Assembly (NCBI GenBank): GCA_964553715.1
Contig: CAZKKY010000024.1
Coordinates: forward strand, 1-13,609
Source: JAGOJE01 sp964553715
GTDB lineage: Bacteria; Pseudomonadota; Alphaproteobacteria; Rickettsiales; Rickettsiaceae
DNA length: 13,609 bases
Reading direction: 5' to 3'
Both the position numbers and the translations under genes were made by a program. Shown here piece by piece: positions 7,301 through 13,609 of the stretch. Position 1 is the first letter of the stretch. Every line of letters starts with the position of its first letter. The notes below the pieces were generated by a model. It saw only the letters and a list, made by a program, of their open reading frames with translations. It was not told where the DNA came from and did not search any database.

Positions 7301-7796
7301 TGATTTTGAAATAAAAAGCAAATCAAATATGATTGATCAGTTTGTTAATAGTTATTATGAGAAACACAAATCAAATGGTTTATCTAACAAAAATTTGGTA
7401 TTCGGATTATTACTAAACAGTGCCATAGTGCTTGAAAAAATTGAATTAGTTGAAAATATAATTCACATTATATCAGAAAATTATAAGGATGAGATTGCTA
7501 ATATACTCACATGCTTAGATGGTACTGATTATAGTGTTATTTCCTCCACTTTGTATTCAGGAAATCAAGAAATACTTACGAAGATGATGGACTTAGTAAC
7601 AAATGTAGGTAGTGGCAATGTTGAAAAAATAAATTGTACATCTGAAGATTTAGCAAACTTAGACACAGTAATTCGTTGCCCGCAATTTGAAGGATTACCG
7701 GCAAGTATATGCGTAAATAAATTTATTACTCCTTTTTATACTGATGAGTCAATTTCCGATATTGTAAGTTTGATAGGGTTGGGGCAAGAGGAGTAG
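4368..7796 (+). CDS. Giant tetratricopeptide-repeat (TPR) protein
   Basis: The 1142-residue protein has a non-repeat N-terminal region (1-90), then about 24 TPR units of 34 residues from about 91 to 925, and a different C-terminal region (925-1142). The repeats show the classic pattern of G/A at positions 8 and 20, aromatic residues, and a closing proline (for example NNKGNAFLMIKDYDSAIASYDKAI). TPR superhelices bind other proteins, so a scaffold or host-directed effector role is plausible, but the partner is unknown. There is no signal peptide or membrane segment. The C-terminal region is helical, and one segment near ISSTLYSGNQEILTKMMDLV vaguely resembles a single ankyrin motif. Nearly identical units recur 618 bases apart, which points to internal block duplication. 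The downstream gene starts 6 bases after the stop, so the two form an operon. Confidence 0.9.
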   Translation: MGLDSLYKEVSDIKDTLKIDLSPIKTLNPRNYHDSNDFRSPCGIDYDHLEPNYYIKKTWDSLVNKVLENGHVAVTETQIYQNETISSTPKIDAGDALVNMGKYDEALEIYRNIISSAPDSYVSHSRLVNTLSRLHRFEEALDVCDKGLLIHQGDPELHNNRGDVLFYLGMYNEAIDSYSRALEINPDYFSSHNNKGNAFLMIKDYDSAIASYDKAIEIQHNFYAYRNKGHALITIGKFADSVLAYENALALQKDPICYNNLGNSLIALGKRLDAIQAFDNAINLDSNFAIAYFNKGQTLLLQGELLLARDAYKIVVTLQPSNVHAYYNIGSISLRLGDFESAREACVAVTRLLPNESGPYNNLGNVLAALGRHAEAIDAYQEGIRLAPLESVHYNGMGNTFFALNRLEESIASYNNAIKLKPEFPEPYNGKGNSLLMLGKYEEAIKSYNKAIELGPSASCYSNKANALMIMGKNEEALFYYREAIKLQPNDSGVYNNIANILAALGRTEEALLECDNAIVLNPNKSEYYESKGTILCIVGRFFDAIGVFDKSIELESNNVRIYNLLIKKADALFKIKKSTESLDVVDNAIVLQPYESIAYNKKGNILYQLGRYQEAVEIYTEAIVLNPESLPSYNGKGNSLLMLGKYEEAIKLYNQAIAIDKNFAFGYHNLGSAFAHLGDYEKSIKYYRKAIDLKPDFFDAYLSLGKVLRTTHKYLDEIEIYNKLMDLNPTYFSVNYKNFEIHADELCKSREYDNALKCYSELTKSKYGMIVLYYTYAILLLDKAGDRAGYIENLNKTHIFVKNLATHYNSKAFVLIKLGCYDEAIESCDLAIALRDDFASAYHNKGVALAAIGQHEEAIEQYDKAIECSFAQAHELPESYVGKGRSLCALDKPSEAIEQYDKALILKPDYKAAHDHKDVALASYQKIDIDNDLSITEVQFENLTIDEELKADLQLQHNMFGNSQIKISAIISEAELSDFEIKSKSNMIDQFVNSYYEKHKSNGLSNKNLVFGLLLNSAIVLEKIELVENIIHIISENYKDEIANILTCLDGTDYSVISSTLYSGNQEILTKMMDLVTNVGSGNVEKINCTSEDLANLDTVIRCPQFEGLPASICVNKFITPFYTDESISDIVSLIGLGQEE
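5649..5723 (+). repeat. TPR coding repeat, copy A
   Basis: This stretch encodes YNGKGNSLLMLGKYEEAIK and is nearly the same as the copy at 6267-6341, with differences mainly at silent positions. The offset of 618 bases (206 codons) is about six TPR units, suggesting that a block was duplicated within the gene. Confidence 0.65.
6267..6341 (+). repeat. TPR coding repeat, copy B
   Basis: This is the second copy of the near-identical TPR unit at 5649-5723. The protein matches at 19 consecutive residues while several third codon positions differ, so selection on the protein is likely after duplication. Confidence 0.65.
7787..7793 (+). promoter_or_regulatory. Ribosome binding site embedded in the end of the TPR gene
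   Basis: AGAGGAG lies in the last codons before the TAG stop of the TPR gene and 9 bases before ATG 7803. It is a strong site in an otherwise AT-rich area and supports translational coupling of the two proteins. Confidence 0.7.
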
Positions 7797-7802
7797 TTAT
7801 AA

Positions 7803-8906
7803 ATGTTATCAGATATGGAACAATTATTATTACACATCAGTGGTAATGATGGAATAGTAAGTAAAGTAGGTCAGGCTATAAGTAGCAATGGTAGGGGTGA
7901 TCTGACATCATATGATTCACGAAATGCAGAAAATTTAAACTTACTATCAAGGGTATTTTTCAAAGCAGAAATTGACTCACCTGTCTATACTTCTTTAGTT
8001 CAAAGTGGTAACAACTTTGTTTTAAGCTATATGGGATCTCCACCTCGTTATGCATTATGTGATGATAAAATTAAAGAATTACACTACATCATTAGTCGTT
8101 TTACTGGTGATGATGGTAGTAAAATTCAATTATTTCAAAAAATGTATGAATGTAGAAATGATATTTTGCAACAAAAACTTATGGATAGATTAAAGTGTGA
8201 AAATCAGAAAAAACGGAAAGGTGAAGATAATAATTTTGACTTTTTTAATAAGGCAAAAAATTATTATAAGCCTGATGATTCATTTAAAGAAATTTTGAAT
8301 CACGAGTTATTTAGACAATTTGTATTAGAGAATTTTGATTCTATATTGCCGATGCAGAATTTTCTAGAAGCTGTAGAGTTAGTAGTGAACAATAATGATA
8401 ATGTACGATTTGATTACATGAATACTAAGGATATCATGGAGAAATATCGTGGGGTTCACGTCGAAGTAAAGGGGATAGATCATTTAAAAACAATCAATCC
8501 AGAGGCTAAAGAGTTTTATGTAGGACTTGCAAACAAAAATAATAGCGTACCAGGATGTTGTGCTGGATGCACTTCTGAGCTGAATGCAGTATCTAATGTG
8601 ATAAATGATTATTCATTTTTAAGAACAGGAGATTTTTATCAAAATTTTCCACCAGCAAATTATCAACCTTCTCCGCTTGTAACTACTAACCCTGATGTGT
8701 TTCAAAAATTTATTGACTTAATCAATGAATTATTAATATCTGTTATACGTAATTCTAGTAATGAGTCATTACTAGATCATTCCTTTTTTAGACATTGTTC
8801 TAATGTAGACAGTATAGGGAATGAAGAGAAATGTGGGGATGATAGTAGTAGTATGATTGATGATAATTATGTAGTTAATATTAGTGGTGATGGCGGTACT
8901 GCATAA
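7803..8906 (+). CDS. Unrecognised 367-residue protein, partner of the TPR protein
   Basis: No family is recognised. The protein is hydrophilic and probably mixed alpha/beta, with no signal peptide and no membrane segment. A lysine-rich charged patch (ENQKKRKGEDNN) lies near the middle, followed by a helical stretch with NHELFRQFVLENFDSILPMQ. A cysteine cluster (GCCAGCTSEL) may bind a metal or form a redox pair. The tail is acidic and serine-rich, ending GDGGTA. Start choice: ATG 7803 has the strong AGAGGAG site at 9 bases; the ATG at 7815 would be farther from it. The 6-base gap from the TPR gene and the embedded ribosome binding site argue that the two products are made together and may interact. 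A toxin, an effector or a structural partner are all possible; the sequence does not decide. Confidence 0.75.
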   Translation: MLSDMEQLLLHISGNDGIVSKVGQAISSNGRGDLTSYDSRNAENLNLLSRVFFKAEIDSPVYTSLVQSGNNFVLSYMGSPPRYALCDDKIKELHYIISRFTGDDGSKIQLFQKMYECRNDILQQKLMDRLKCENQKKRKGEDNNFDFFNKAKNYYKPDDSFKEILNHELFRQFVLENFDSILPMQNFLEAVELVVNNNDNVRFDYMNTKDIMEKYRGVHVEVKGIDHLKTINPEAKEFYVGLANKNNSVPGCCAGCTSELNAVSNVINDYSFLRTGDFYQNFPPANYQPSPLVTTNPDVFQKFIDLINELLISVIRNSSNESLLDHSFFRHCSNVDSIGNEEKCGDDSSSMIDDNYVVNISGDGGTA

Positions 8907-8938
8907 AAATAATCGTAATGTATTTCTGAATATAGAAC

Positions 8939-8967
8939 TACGCCCATAAACTTGGTTTTATGGCGTA
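8939..8967. repeat. Inverted repeat (hairpin) after the 367-residue gene
   Basis: TACGCCCATAAA (8939-8950) pairs with TTTATGGCGTA (8957-8967) with one bulged C and a 6-base loop. It lies 33 bases after the stop at 8906, where a terminator would be expected, but no T-run follows on the plus strand. It could be an RNA-stabilising stem-loop at the end of the operon transcript. Confidence 0.5.
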
Positions 8968-9009
8968 AAAGATGATCGTTGATAGTATAAAAATTTTTGA
9001 TATTCTTGG

Positions 9010-9063
9010 TTTATGACTTAAGATTTAAGGATGCAAAATAAGCATTTATCTTAAGTCCATAAA
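9010..9063. repeat. Long 15-bp-stem inverted repeat upstream of the giant gene
   Basis: TTTATGACTTAAGAT (9010-9024) pairs with ATCTTAAGTCCATAAA (9048-9063) with one bulged C; the core is 10 perfect pairs. The 23-base loop contains ATGC and GCAT, which can extend the fold. A 5' neighbour CTTGGTTTATG (9005-9015) echoes CTTGGTTTTATG in the preceding hairpin, so the two hairpins may be diverged copies. The remainder of the gap 8907-9132 shows no gene. Confidence 0.55.
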
Positions 9064-9132
9064 TAGAAAAATATATCAAAGCAAAAATTAAACTAAAAAT
9101 TTTAATCAACAAAGTTATTTAGAAAATATGTC

Positions 9133-12100
9133 ATGGAGATAGAGCTCGACCAAAGTGTTAGTGTAGCCTTAATAAATATTGATTATCCTATTAGCGATAG
9201 TGATGTTAGTCTTGATATTTGGGGCTACCAAGGACAATCAGCAATTGTAGATATAAAAGACGCTGATGATCATGAAGTAAATATTAATTTATTTGAAGTC
9301 ATTGCCCATAATTACATAGAGTTAAAGTTTGCAATCAAGAATTATGCAGTTAAGATCAAGAATTTAGTTCTAAAATATGCTGGGGTGAATTATTTAGGAG
9401 GAGCAGTTGTAGACAATCTTGAAATTATTACAAATTCTACAGAGCAAAATATTAATTCTGCTGTTGCCAGAAATATTAGAGTTCACACACAGTTTAGTGA
9501 AGATGAAGAAGTAATAAGTAGATTACTAAAATCTATAGAGATTATTCCTGGTTGTGGCGATCTTGCGTTAAATGGTATGGGAGCCAAAAATGTTCTTAAT
9601 AATATTCACAGTGCTTTACCAAGTGTTAAGCTGATAGCTCCAGTGGTTGCATGGTTTGCTGATAGTCTTGATATAGGTAGATGCAAAATATTACCAGGAG
9701 TAGAGTCAAGAGATGTAGAGTTTTGGCATGTTTCTAAATATGATGCTTCATCTGCTCACTCAATTTTGTATGATGGGCAAAGAAAAATTCACTATGGACG
9801 TTCGATTGCAGATAGTAATGTAGTAGATTTTCTATCAATCGCTAAGGAGCAAGGGTTTAATATAATATTTTATCCTTTAATTATGGTGGATGTTGCAGGA
9901 AAGCCCTGGCGAGGCCATATGACAGGCAATGCTTATGATGTTGAATTTTTTTATCAAAATTATTATAGACCATTTATTATTCATTATGCGACTTTAGTAA
10001 AAGACAAAGTCGATGCATTTATTATCGGTTCTGAGTTAGTTGGTTTAACAAGGATTCATAATAATGATTATGTTTTTCCTTTTGTTGAAAAATTAATAGA
10101 GTTAGCATCTGATGTTAGAGCTATAATGGGATCGAAAGTAAAATTGACATATGCAGCTGATTGGTCAGAATATCACACAAGTGATGGTGTCCATAGGCCA
10201 CTTGATAGTTTGTGGGCTTCTCAAAATATAGATTTTGTTGGTATAGATGCTTATTTCCCGTTAACTCATTCTGTTAAATCAAGAATAGAAATATCGGAAA
10301 TAAAAGATGGATGGCATGGTGGAGAGGGATGGGATTATTATCTTGATAATGAAGGAAATTCTCACTCTTTTAATAATCAAGAGTGGAATCAATGGAAAAA
10401 TTTGGAATATTGGTGGAATAGCGAGCACTGGGTAGGAAGTAGTAAGACCCTATGGCAACCACAAATGAAGAAAATTTGGTTTACTGAATTTGGTTTTCCC
10501 TCTATTGATAAAGCATCTAACAAACCGAATGTGTTTTTTGATCCAAAATCTAGTGATGGAGGAATACCAACTTATTCCAGTGGTAAGATTGATTGTGCTA
10601 TTCAGCGCAGAGCATTAAGAGCTACTTTAGAATTTTGGGAGAATTCTGCTTTCATAGAAAATATGATTTGCTGGACATGGGATTCTAGAGGTATTAATTG
10701 GCGTAATATGTCAAATACTGACGGGAGTTCTTATTATGCTGATGGTCCTTTGTGGGAATATGGTCATTGGATTGATGGCAAAATTTGCAATCAATCTATG
10801 GTGTGTCTAACAGGCAAATTAAATTTTGATACTATTGATGTGGATGCTGAGTATTTATATATTAAATCATTAAAGAATACAAAATATTCTAGGCAACATA
10901 TCGGGTCTAAAACTACCTTAACATTTTATGATGAATATGTGGATGTAACATCTATTAGTGCTCTTAAATGTAATTTCAAAATCAAAAATACATGCTTTAT
11001 AGAAGGGTCTATTCTTGATATAGGAGATCTAAAGATCGAGGCAAGAGATTTAAATATTTCTGCAATAATTGCTCAACATAAATCGGAAGAATTATTCCAG
11101 GGTAAAAAAGATTGGAAAAATGAGCGTCAGAAATCTACTATTACGAAAAAATGGGAAGAAGCTTATACTAGTGTGATTAATGCAAATTCTGTGTTTTTTG
11201 AGATAAAAGATACTTTTACTGCAATAGCAGTAAAAATGTATTTAAATAATTTTTATGTTGAAGCGTATAAATTCGAATTTTCCGGATTAAAATTGGTGGA
11301 TTTTTATAGCAAGGAGGGGCGTAGTAAAGGTGGACTAGTATCACCATCTAAGCATCATAGTGAGGTACGTCAGTTAGATGCAATAGAAGGAGTAGTTATT
11401 GATATAGGTGGTAAAGCTTTTATGTTTGCATCAGGAAAGATATGCCTATTATCAACAGGAATTAAAGCTTCAGAATTATATATTAAGTCTTCACAGCTTG
11501 AGCTCAAAGGATTAATTGGTAGCCAATATCATGGAATGAAGGTTGGTAAAAAGGGTATAAAATGCTCTCTTATTTGCAATATGAGTGAGGTATCTTTTGG
11601 ACCTGAATTATATTTTAGAGAATCAAAAATCGCCCATTATAAAGAACATGCTTATCTCTCGATGTTGTTGGCTCAAAAACTTGTTATTAATACAGATATG
11701 TTATTACAAAATGGAGGTATCATATCATCAAAATCGGCAAAGATTCAAGCAAATCAGTGGTTGTCTAAAGCACTACAATTAGTAGAAACAACTGAATCTT
11801 CAGAGTTTTCTGTATCAGCCGGATTAAAAATTGGAGTTAAAAATCATATTAGCGGATTGGTCAAGAATTTTATGCAAACAGGTGAGGCTTTGCAACAAAT
11901 AGTAGATGGTGATAATCGTTATGCTCCAGTTAATACAGCACTTGGTGGATATAATGTTGCATCAGGCATAGCTTCTTTATCAAGCGGTTCTCTAGTAAGT
12001 TTTGGAGGGTGGTTTAGTCTTAATGGTGGGTTTGTAAATAGTAGCTCTACTATTACTACACCAATTATGAATCAGGCAAGTTTTGAGCATCTTGAAGTAG

Positions 12101-13609
12101 AAGCTAGTGATATTATAGGGGATCTTGAGATAGATGCTAGGCATTCGAGTATAGTAGCCAAGAATCTGAATTTTACACGTCAAGTAGAAGAGAGTAGTAA
12201 TGAATCTAATTCTTTTAATATTGGCCTAGAGATTGGCGAAAGTTGGCAAGGCAATAAAATGGGAGGTTTATCAATTAATCATTCGTTTAGAGATAATGAT
12301 AAGATTATTGGTTTCGGCATTCAGTGTTCCTTAGGTGATGGAGGATCATCTAACATGCCATCTATTAATTTTATCTATGGTGATAAAAATGGTAATATAG
12401 ACATTACCTATCAACCTATGCATTTGGATGAAATAGAGGAAGTTTTTAGCAAAGATGGACTAGAAAAAATACGAGATAATATAGGTAGTGTCATCTCTAC
12501 CGCATTAAATGAAGAGAATATTGTAAGTATAGATGATCAATGGCAAGAAGAATCTAGGAAAGATGAATTTAAGTCTAAACATCGTAAAGCAAAGAAAAAA
12601 CCTACAAGTCATATAGATAATGATGAAGAAACATGGGGTGGGGAGCGCGTTAAGATATCTGCGCGTCAGATGGCAGGGATTCCAGAAGGCTTTGGGTATG
12701 ATGCTTTTGCTGCCAACAATCCTCCAGCGGGAATCGACCCCAGCAGTTGGCGTGCTTCTATATATTCTAAGAGAGATGATTATGATTCAAGAGAAAGTAA
12801 CGTAGGATTTTTTGAAAAGCTTTATCAGGATTCACTGCGTGGTGTTCATAAACAAGGGGAAGGTAAATATTTAAACTATGACGAAATAGAATCTAGCATT
12901 ACGCGTGAGAAGAATCAAGCCAAGGGTGCATTTATAGGTAAAGAGATTGCAGGTGGAGGTGCGCTTCTTAATATTGCTACAAGCGAGGCTGGTAAAGCCT
13001 ATGCTAAGACATTTCCTAGAATTAAAGCTGTTACGGATATTGGTCTTCGTGGAGTAGGCGAGGTAATTAGCTTTGCAGGCAAAGGAATAACCAATTTTGC
13101 GATTGCCTCTAGCTATGATGAAGCCTTGCAGATGAGTGGTGGCAAGTTAAAATCTTCGGATTGGAATTATCATGTAAATGATGCCTTAGAAAAATCAGGG
13201 AAAATTGTATCAGAGAACACGACAGATGGTCAAAGAACCATGGCGGGGATTGTTTTTGGCGCTGCTGGAACTTTTGTTGGTAAGAAGATAAAACTCCATA
13301 ATGCTTCCAATGCCAGCAACCTAAAAATGAAGCATCATGCTGAGCATAATGCTAGACAGGCTGAAGGATCGTCTGTATTATTTAAAAAGAGCTTTGATGA
13401 TACAGGAATTAGCCTAAAGTCCAAAGATTATGCTGCTTTGCATAACTCGAAAGTTGATGTAAGTTCTAAGCCTTTTATAAAAGACTATAGCGCCTTAAGC
13501 GGTGAGTTTTCTGTAGATAGAAGCACTATGAAGTCTAAGGGCTGGGTAGATGCTTATAAAGAAAGCTTTCCGAACGAAGTTAACTGGACAGCGCCAAATG
13601 GTACCAAGC
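9133..13609 (+). CDS. Giant chimeric protein: GTA megatron-type TIM barrel, FHA-like repeat region, variable C-terminal module (3' end outside window)
   Basis: Every codon from ATG 9133 to the window end is open, giving at least 1492 residues. Upstream in frame a TAA near 9103 limits the start; the ribosome binding site is weak. Residues 1-110 are beta-rich with no signal peptide. Residues about 165-555 match the TIM-barrel domain of the gene transfer agent baseplate protein (megatron, GTA ORF15). Landmarks are PVVAWFADSL, FWHVSKYD, FYPLIMVD, PWRGHMTG, AFIIGSELVGLT, LTYAADWSEY, WFTEFGFP, KPNVFFDPKSS and GHWIDGK. Glu301 and Glu452 sit where glycoside hydrolases of this fold carry their acids. 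Residues about 557-1065 show short beta repeats broken by polar Ser/Lys/Glu loops (EARDLNIS, EVEASDIIGDLEIDARHSS, SSNESNSFNIGLEIG), like the second haemagglutinin repeat region of CdiA. After a Lys-rich linker (1137-1176), residues 1177-1492 contain two Gly-rich hydrophobic segments, as in pre-toxin regions. The toxin core would lie beyond the window. Confidence 0.85.
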   Translation, partial: MEIELDQSVSVALINIDYPISDSDVSLDIWGYQGQSAIVDIKDADDHEVNINLFEVIAHNYIELKFAIKNYAVKIKNLVLKYAGVNYLGGAVVDNLEIITNSTEQNINSAVARNIRVHTQFSEDEEVISRLLKSIEIIPGCGDLALNGMGAKNVLNNIHSALPSVKLIAPVVAWFADSLDIGRCKILPGVESRDVEFWHVSKYDASSAHSILYDGQRKIHYGRSIADSNVVDFLSIAKEQGFNIIFYPLIMVDVAGKPWRGHMTGNAYDVEFFYQNYYRPFIIHYATLVKDKVDAFIIGSELVGLTRIHNNDYVFPFVEKLIELASDVRAIMGSKVKLTYAADWSEYHTSDGVHRPLDSLWASQNIDFVGIDAYFPLTHSVKSRIEISEIKDGWHGGEGWDYYLDNEGNSHSFNNQEWNQWKNLEYWWNSEHWVGSSKTLWQPQMKKIWFTEFGFPSIDKASNKPNVFFDPKSSDGGIPTYSSGKIDCAIQRRALRATLEFWENSAFIENMICWTWDSRGINWRNMSNTDGSSYYADGPLWEYGHWIDGKICNQSMVCLTGKLNFDTIDVDAEYLYIKSLKNTKYSRQHIGSKTTLTFYDEYVDVTSISALKCNFKIKNTCFIEGSILDIGDLKIEARDLNISAIIAQHKSEELFQGKKDWKNERQKSTITKKWEEAYTSVINANSVFFEIKDTFTAIAVKMYLNNFYVEAYKFEFSGLKLVDFYSKEGRSKGGLVSPSKHHSEVRQLDAIEGVVIDIGGKAFMFASGKICLLSTGIKASELYIKSSQLELKGLIGSQYHGMKVGKKGIKCSLICNMSEVSFGPELYFRESKIAHYKEHAYLSMLLAQKLVINTDMLLQNGGIISSKSAKIQANQWLSKALQLVETTESSEFSVSAGLKIGVKNHISGLVKNFMQTGEALQQIVDGDNRYAPVNTALGGYNVASGIASLSSGSLVSFGGWFSLNGGFVNSSSTITTPIMNQASFEHLEVEASDIIGDLEIDARHSSIVAKNLNFTRQVEESSNESNSFNIGLEIGESWQGNKMGGLSINHSFRDNDKIIGFGIQCSLGDGGSSNMPSINFIYGDKNGNIDITYQPMHLDEIEEVFSKDGLEKIRDNIGSVISTALNEENIVSIDDQWQEESRKDEFKSKHRKAKKKPTSHIDNDEETWGGERVKISARQMAGIPEGFGYDAFAANNPPAGIDPSSWRASIYSKRDDYDSRESNVGFFEKLYQDSLRGVHKQGEGKYLNYDEIESSITREKNQAKGAFIGKEIAGGGALLNIATSEAGKAYAKTFPRIKAVTDIGLRGVGEVISFAGKGITNFAIASSYDEALQMSGGKLKSSDWNYHVNDALEKSGKIVSENTTDGQRTMAGIVFGAAGTFVGKKIKLHNASNASNLKMKHHAEHNARQAEGSSVLFKKSFDDTGISLKSKDYAALHNSKVDVSSKPFIKDYSALSGEFSVDRSTMKSKGWVDAYKESFPNEVNWTAPNGTK

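Noticed and set aside
9128..9142. ATG at 9128 as a start
   Set aside because: It reaches TAG after four codons. The giant gene uses the other frame from ATG 9133.
11585..12805. Short reading frames on both strands within 11585-12805
   Set aside because: They are out of frame with or antisense to the continuous giant coding frame and have no motifs.
13540..13609. Lead-in of an HNH/LHH-type nuclease toxin (NEVNWTAPNGTK)
   Set aside because: It vaguely recalls sequence before some toxin domains, but no catalytic His/Asn motif is in the window, so no toxin class can be named.
1..13609. tRNA, rRNA, CRISPR arrays or transposase genes
   Set aside because: None was seen by eye: no regular spaced repeats of CRISPR type, no cloverleaf-like segment and no transposase motif. 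A covariance-model scan was not possible.

Overview
The window is AT-rich throughout and looks like an accessory region of a Rickettsiales-type alphaproteobacterial endosymbiont. The clues are an F-type TraG tail, a gene transfer agent (GTA) 'megatron' TIM-barrel domain, a very large TPR protein and degrading genes. The taxon is inferred from gene content and composition; no marker gene is present.

Region 1 (1-1190) is the 3' end of an F-type conjugation gene, traG. It is followed with no spacing by a convergent gene for a four-helix membrane protein (1191-1766, minus). No traD follows, so the conjugation block ends or is broken here. Region 2 (1767-2053) is non-coding. It holds a minus-strand promoter candidate, a 12-bp tandem repeat, and an 88-bp element in which four 10-bp TTA-n4-TAA boxes (n4 = alternating pyrimidine/purine) lie symmetrically around one centre.

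Region 3 (2054-4078) holds an AAA ATPase with a C-terminal PD-(D/E)XK-like domain, broken in the middle by what looks like a CT dinucleotide insertion. It is followed closely by a secreted lytic transglycosylase and then by a terminator-like hairpin. Region 4 (4368-8906) is a two-gene unit: a 1142-residue protein with about 24 TPR motifs, and an unrecognised 367-residue protein whose ribosome binding site overlaps the end of the TPR gene.

Region 5 (9133 to the window end) is one uninterrupted reading frame of at least 1492 codons with no stop. Its product is a chimera. Residues about 165-555 are a GTA megatron-type TIM barrel with both expected glutamates. Residues about 557-1065 read like the second filamentous-haemagglutinin repeat region of CdiA-type proteins. 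From about residue 1177 a compositionally distinct C-terminal module begins and runs off the window. No signal peptide or two-partner-secretion domain is visible. This is the best candidate for an undescribed system: a phage-tail-derived hydrolase-like domain joined to a contact-dependent-toxin-like stalk and tip. Its toxin core and any immunity gene would lie beyond position 13609.
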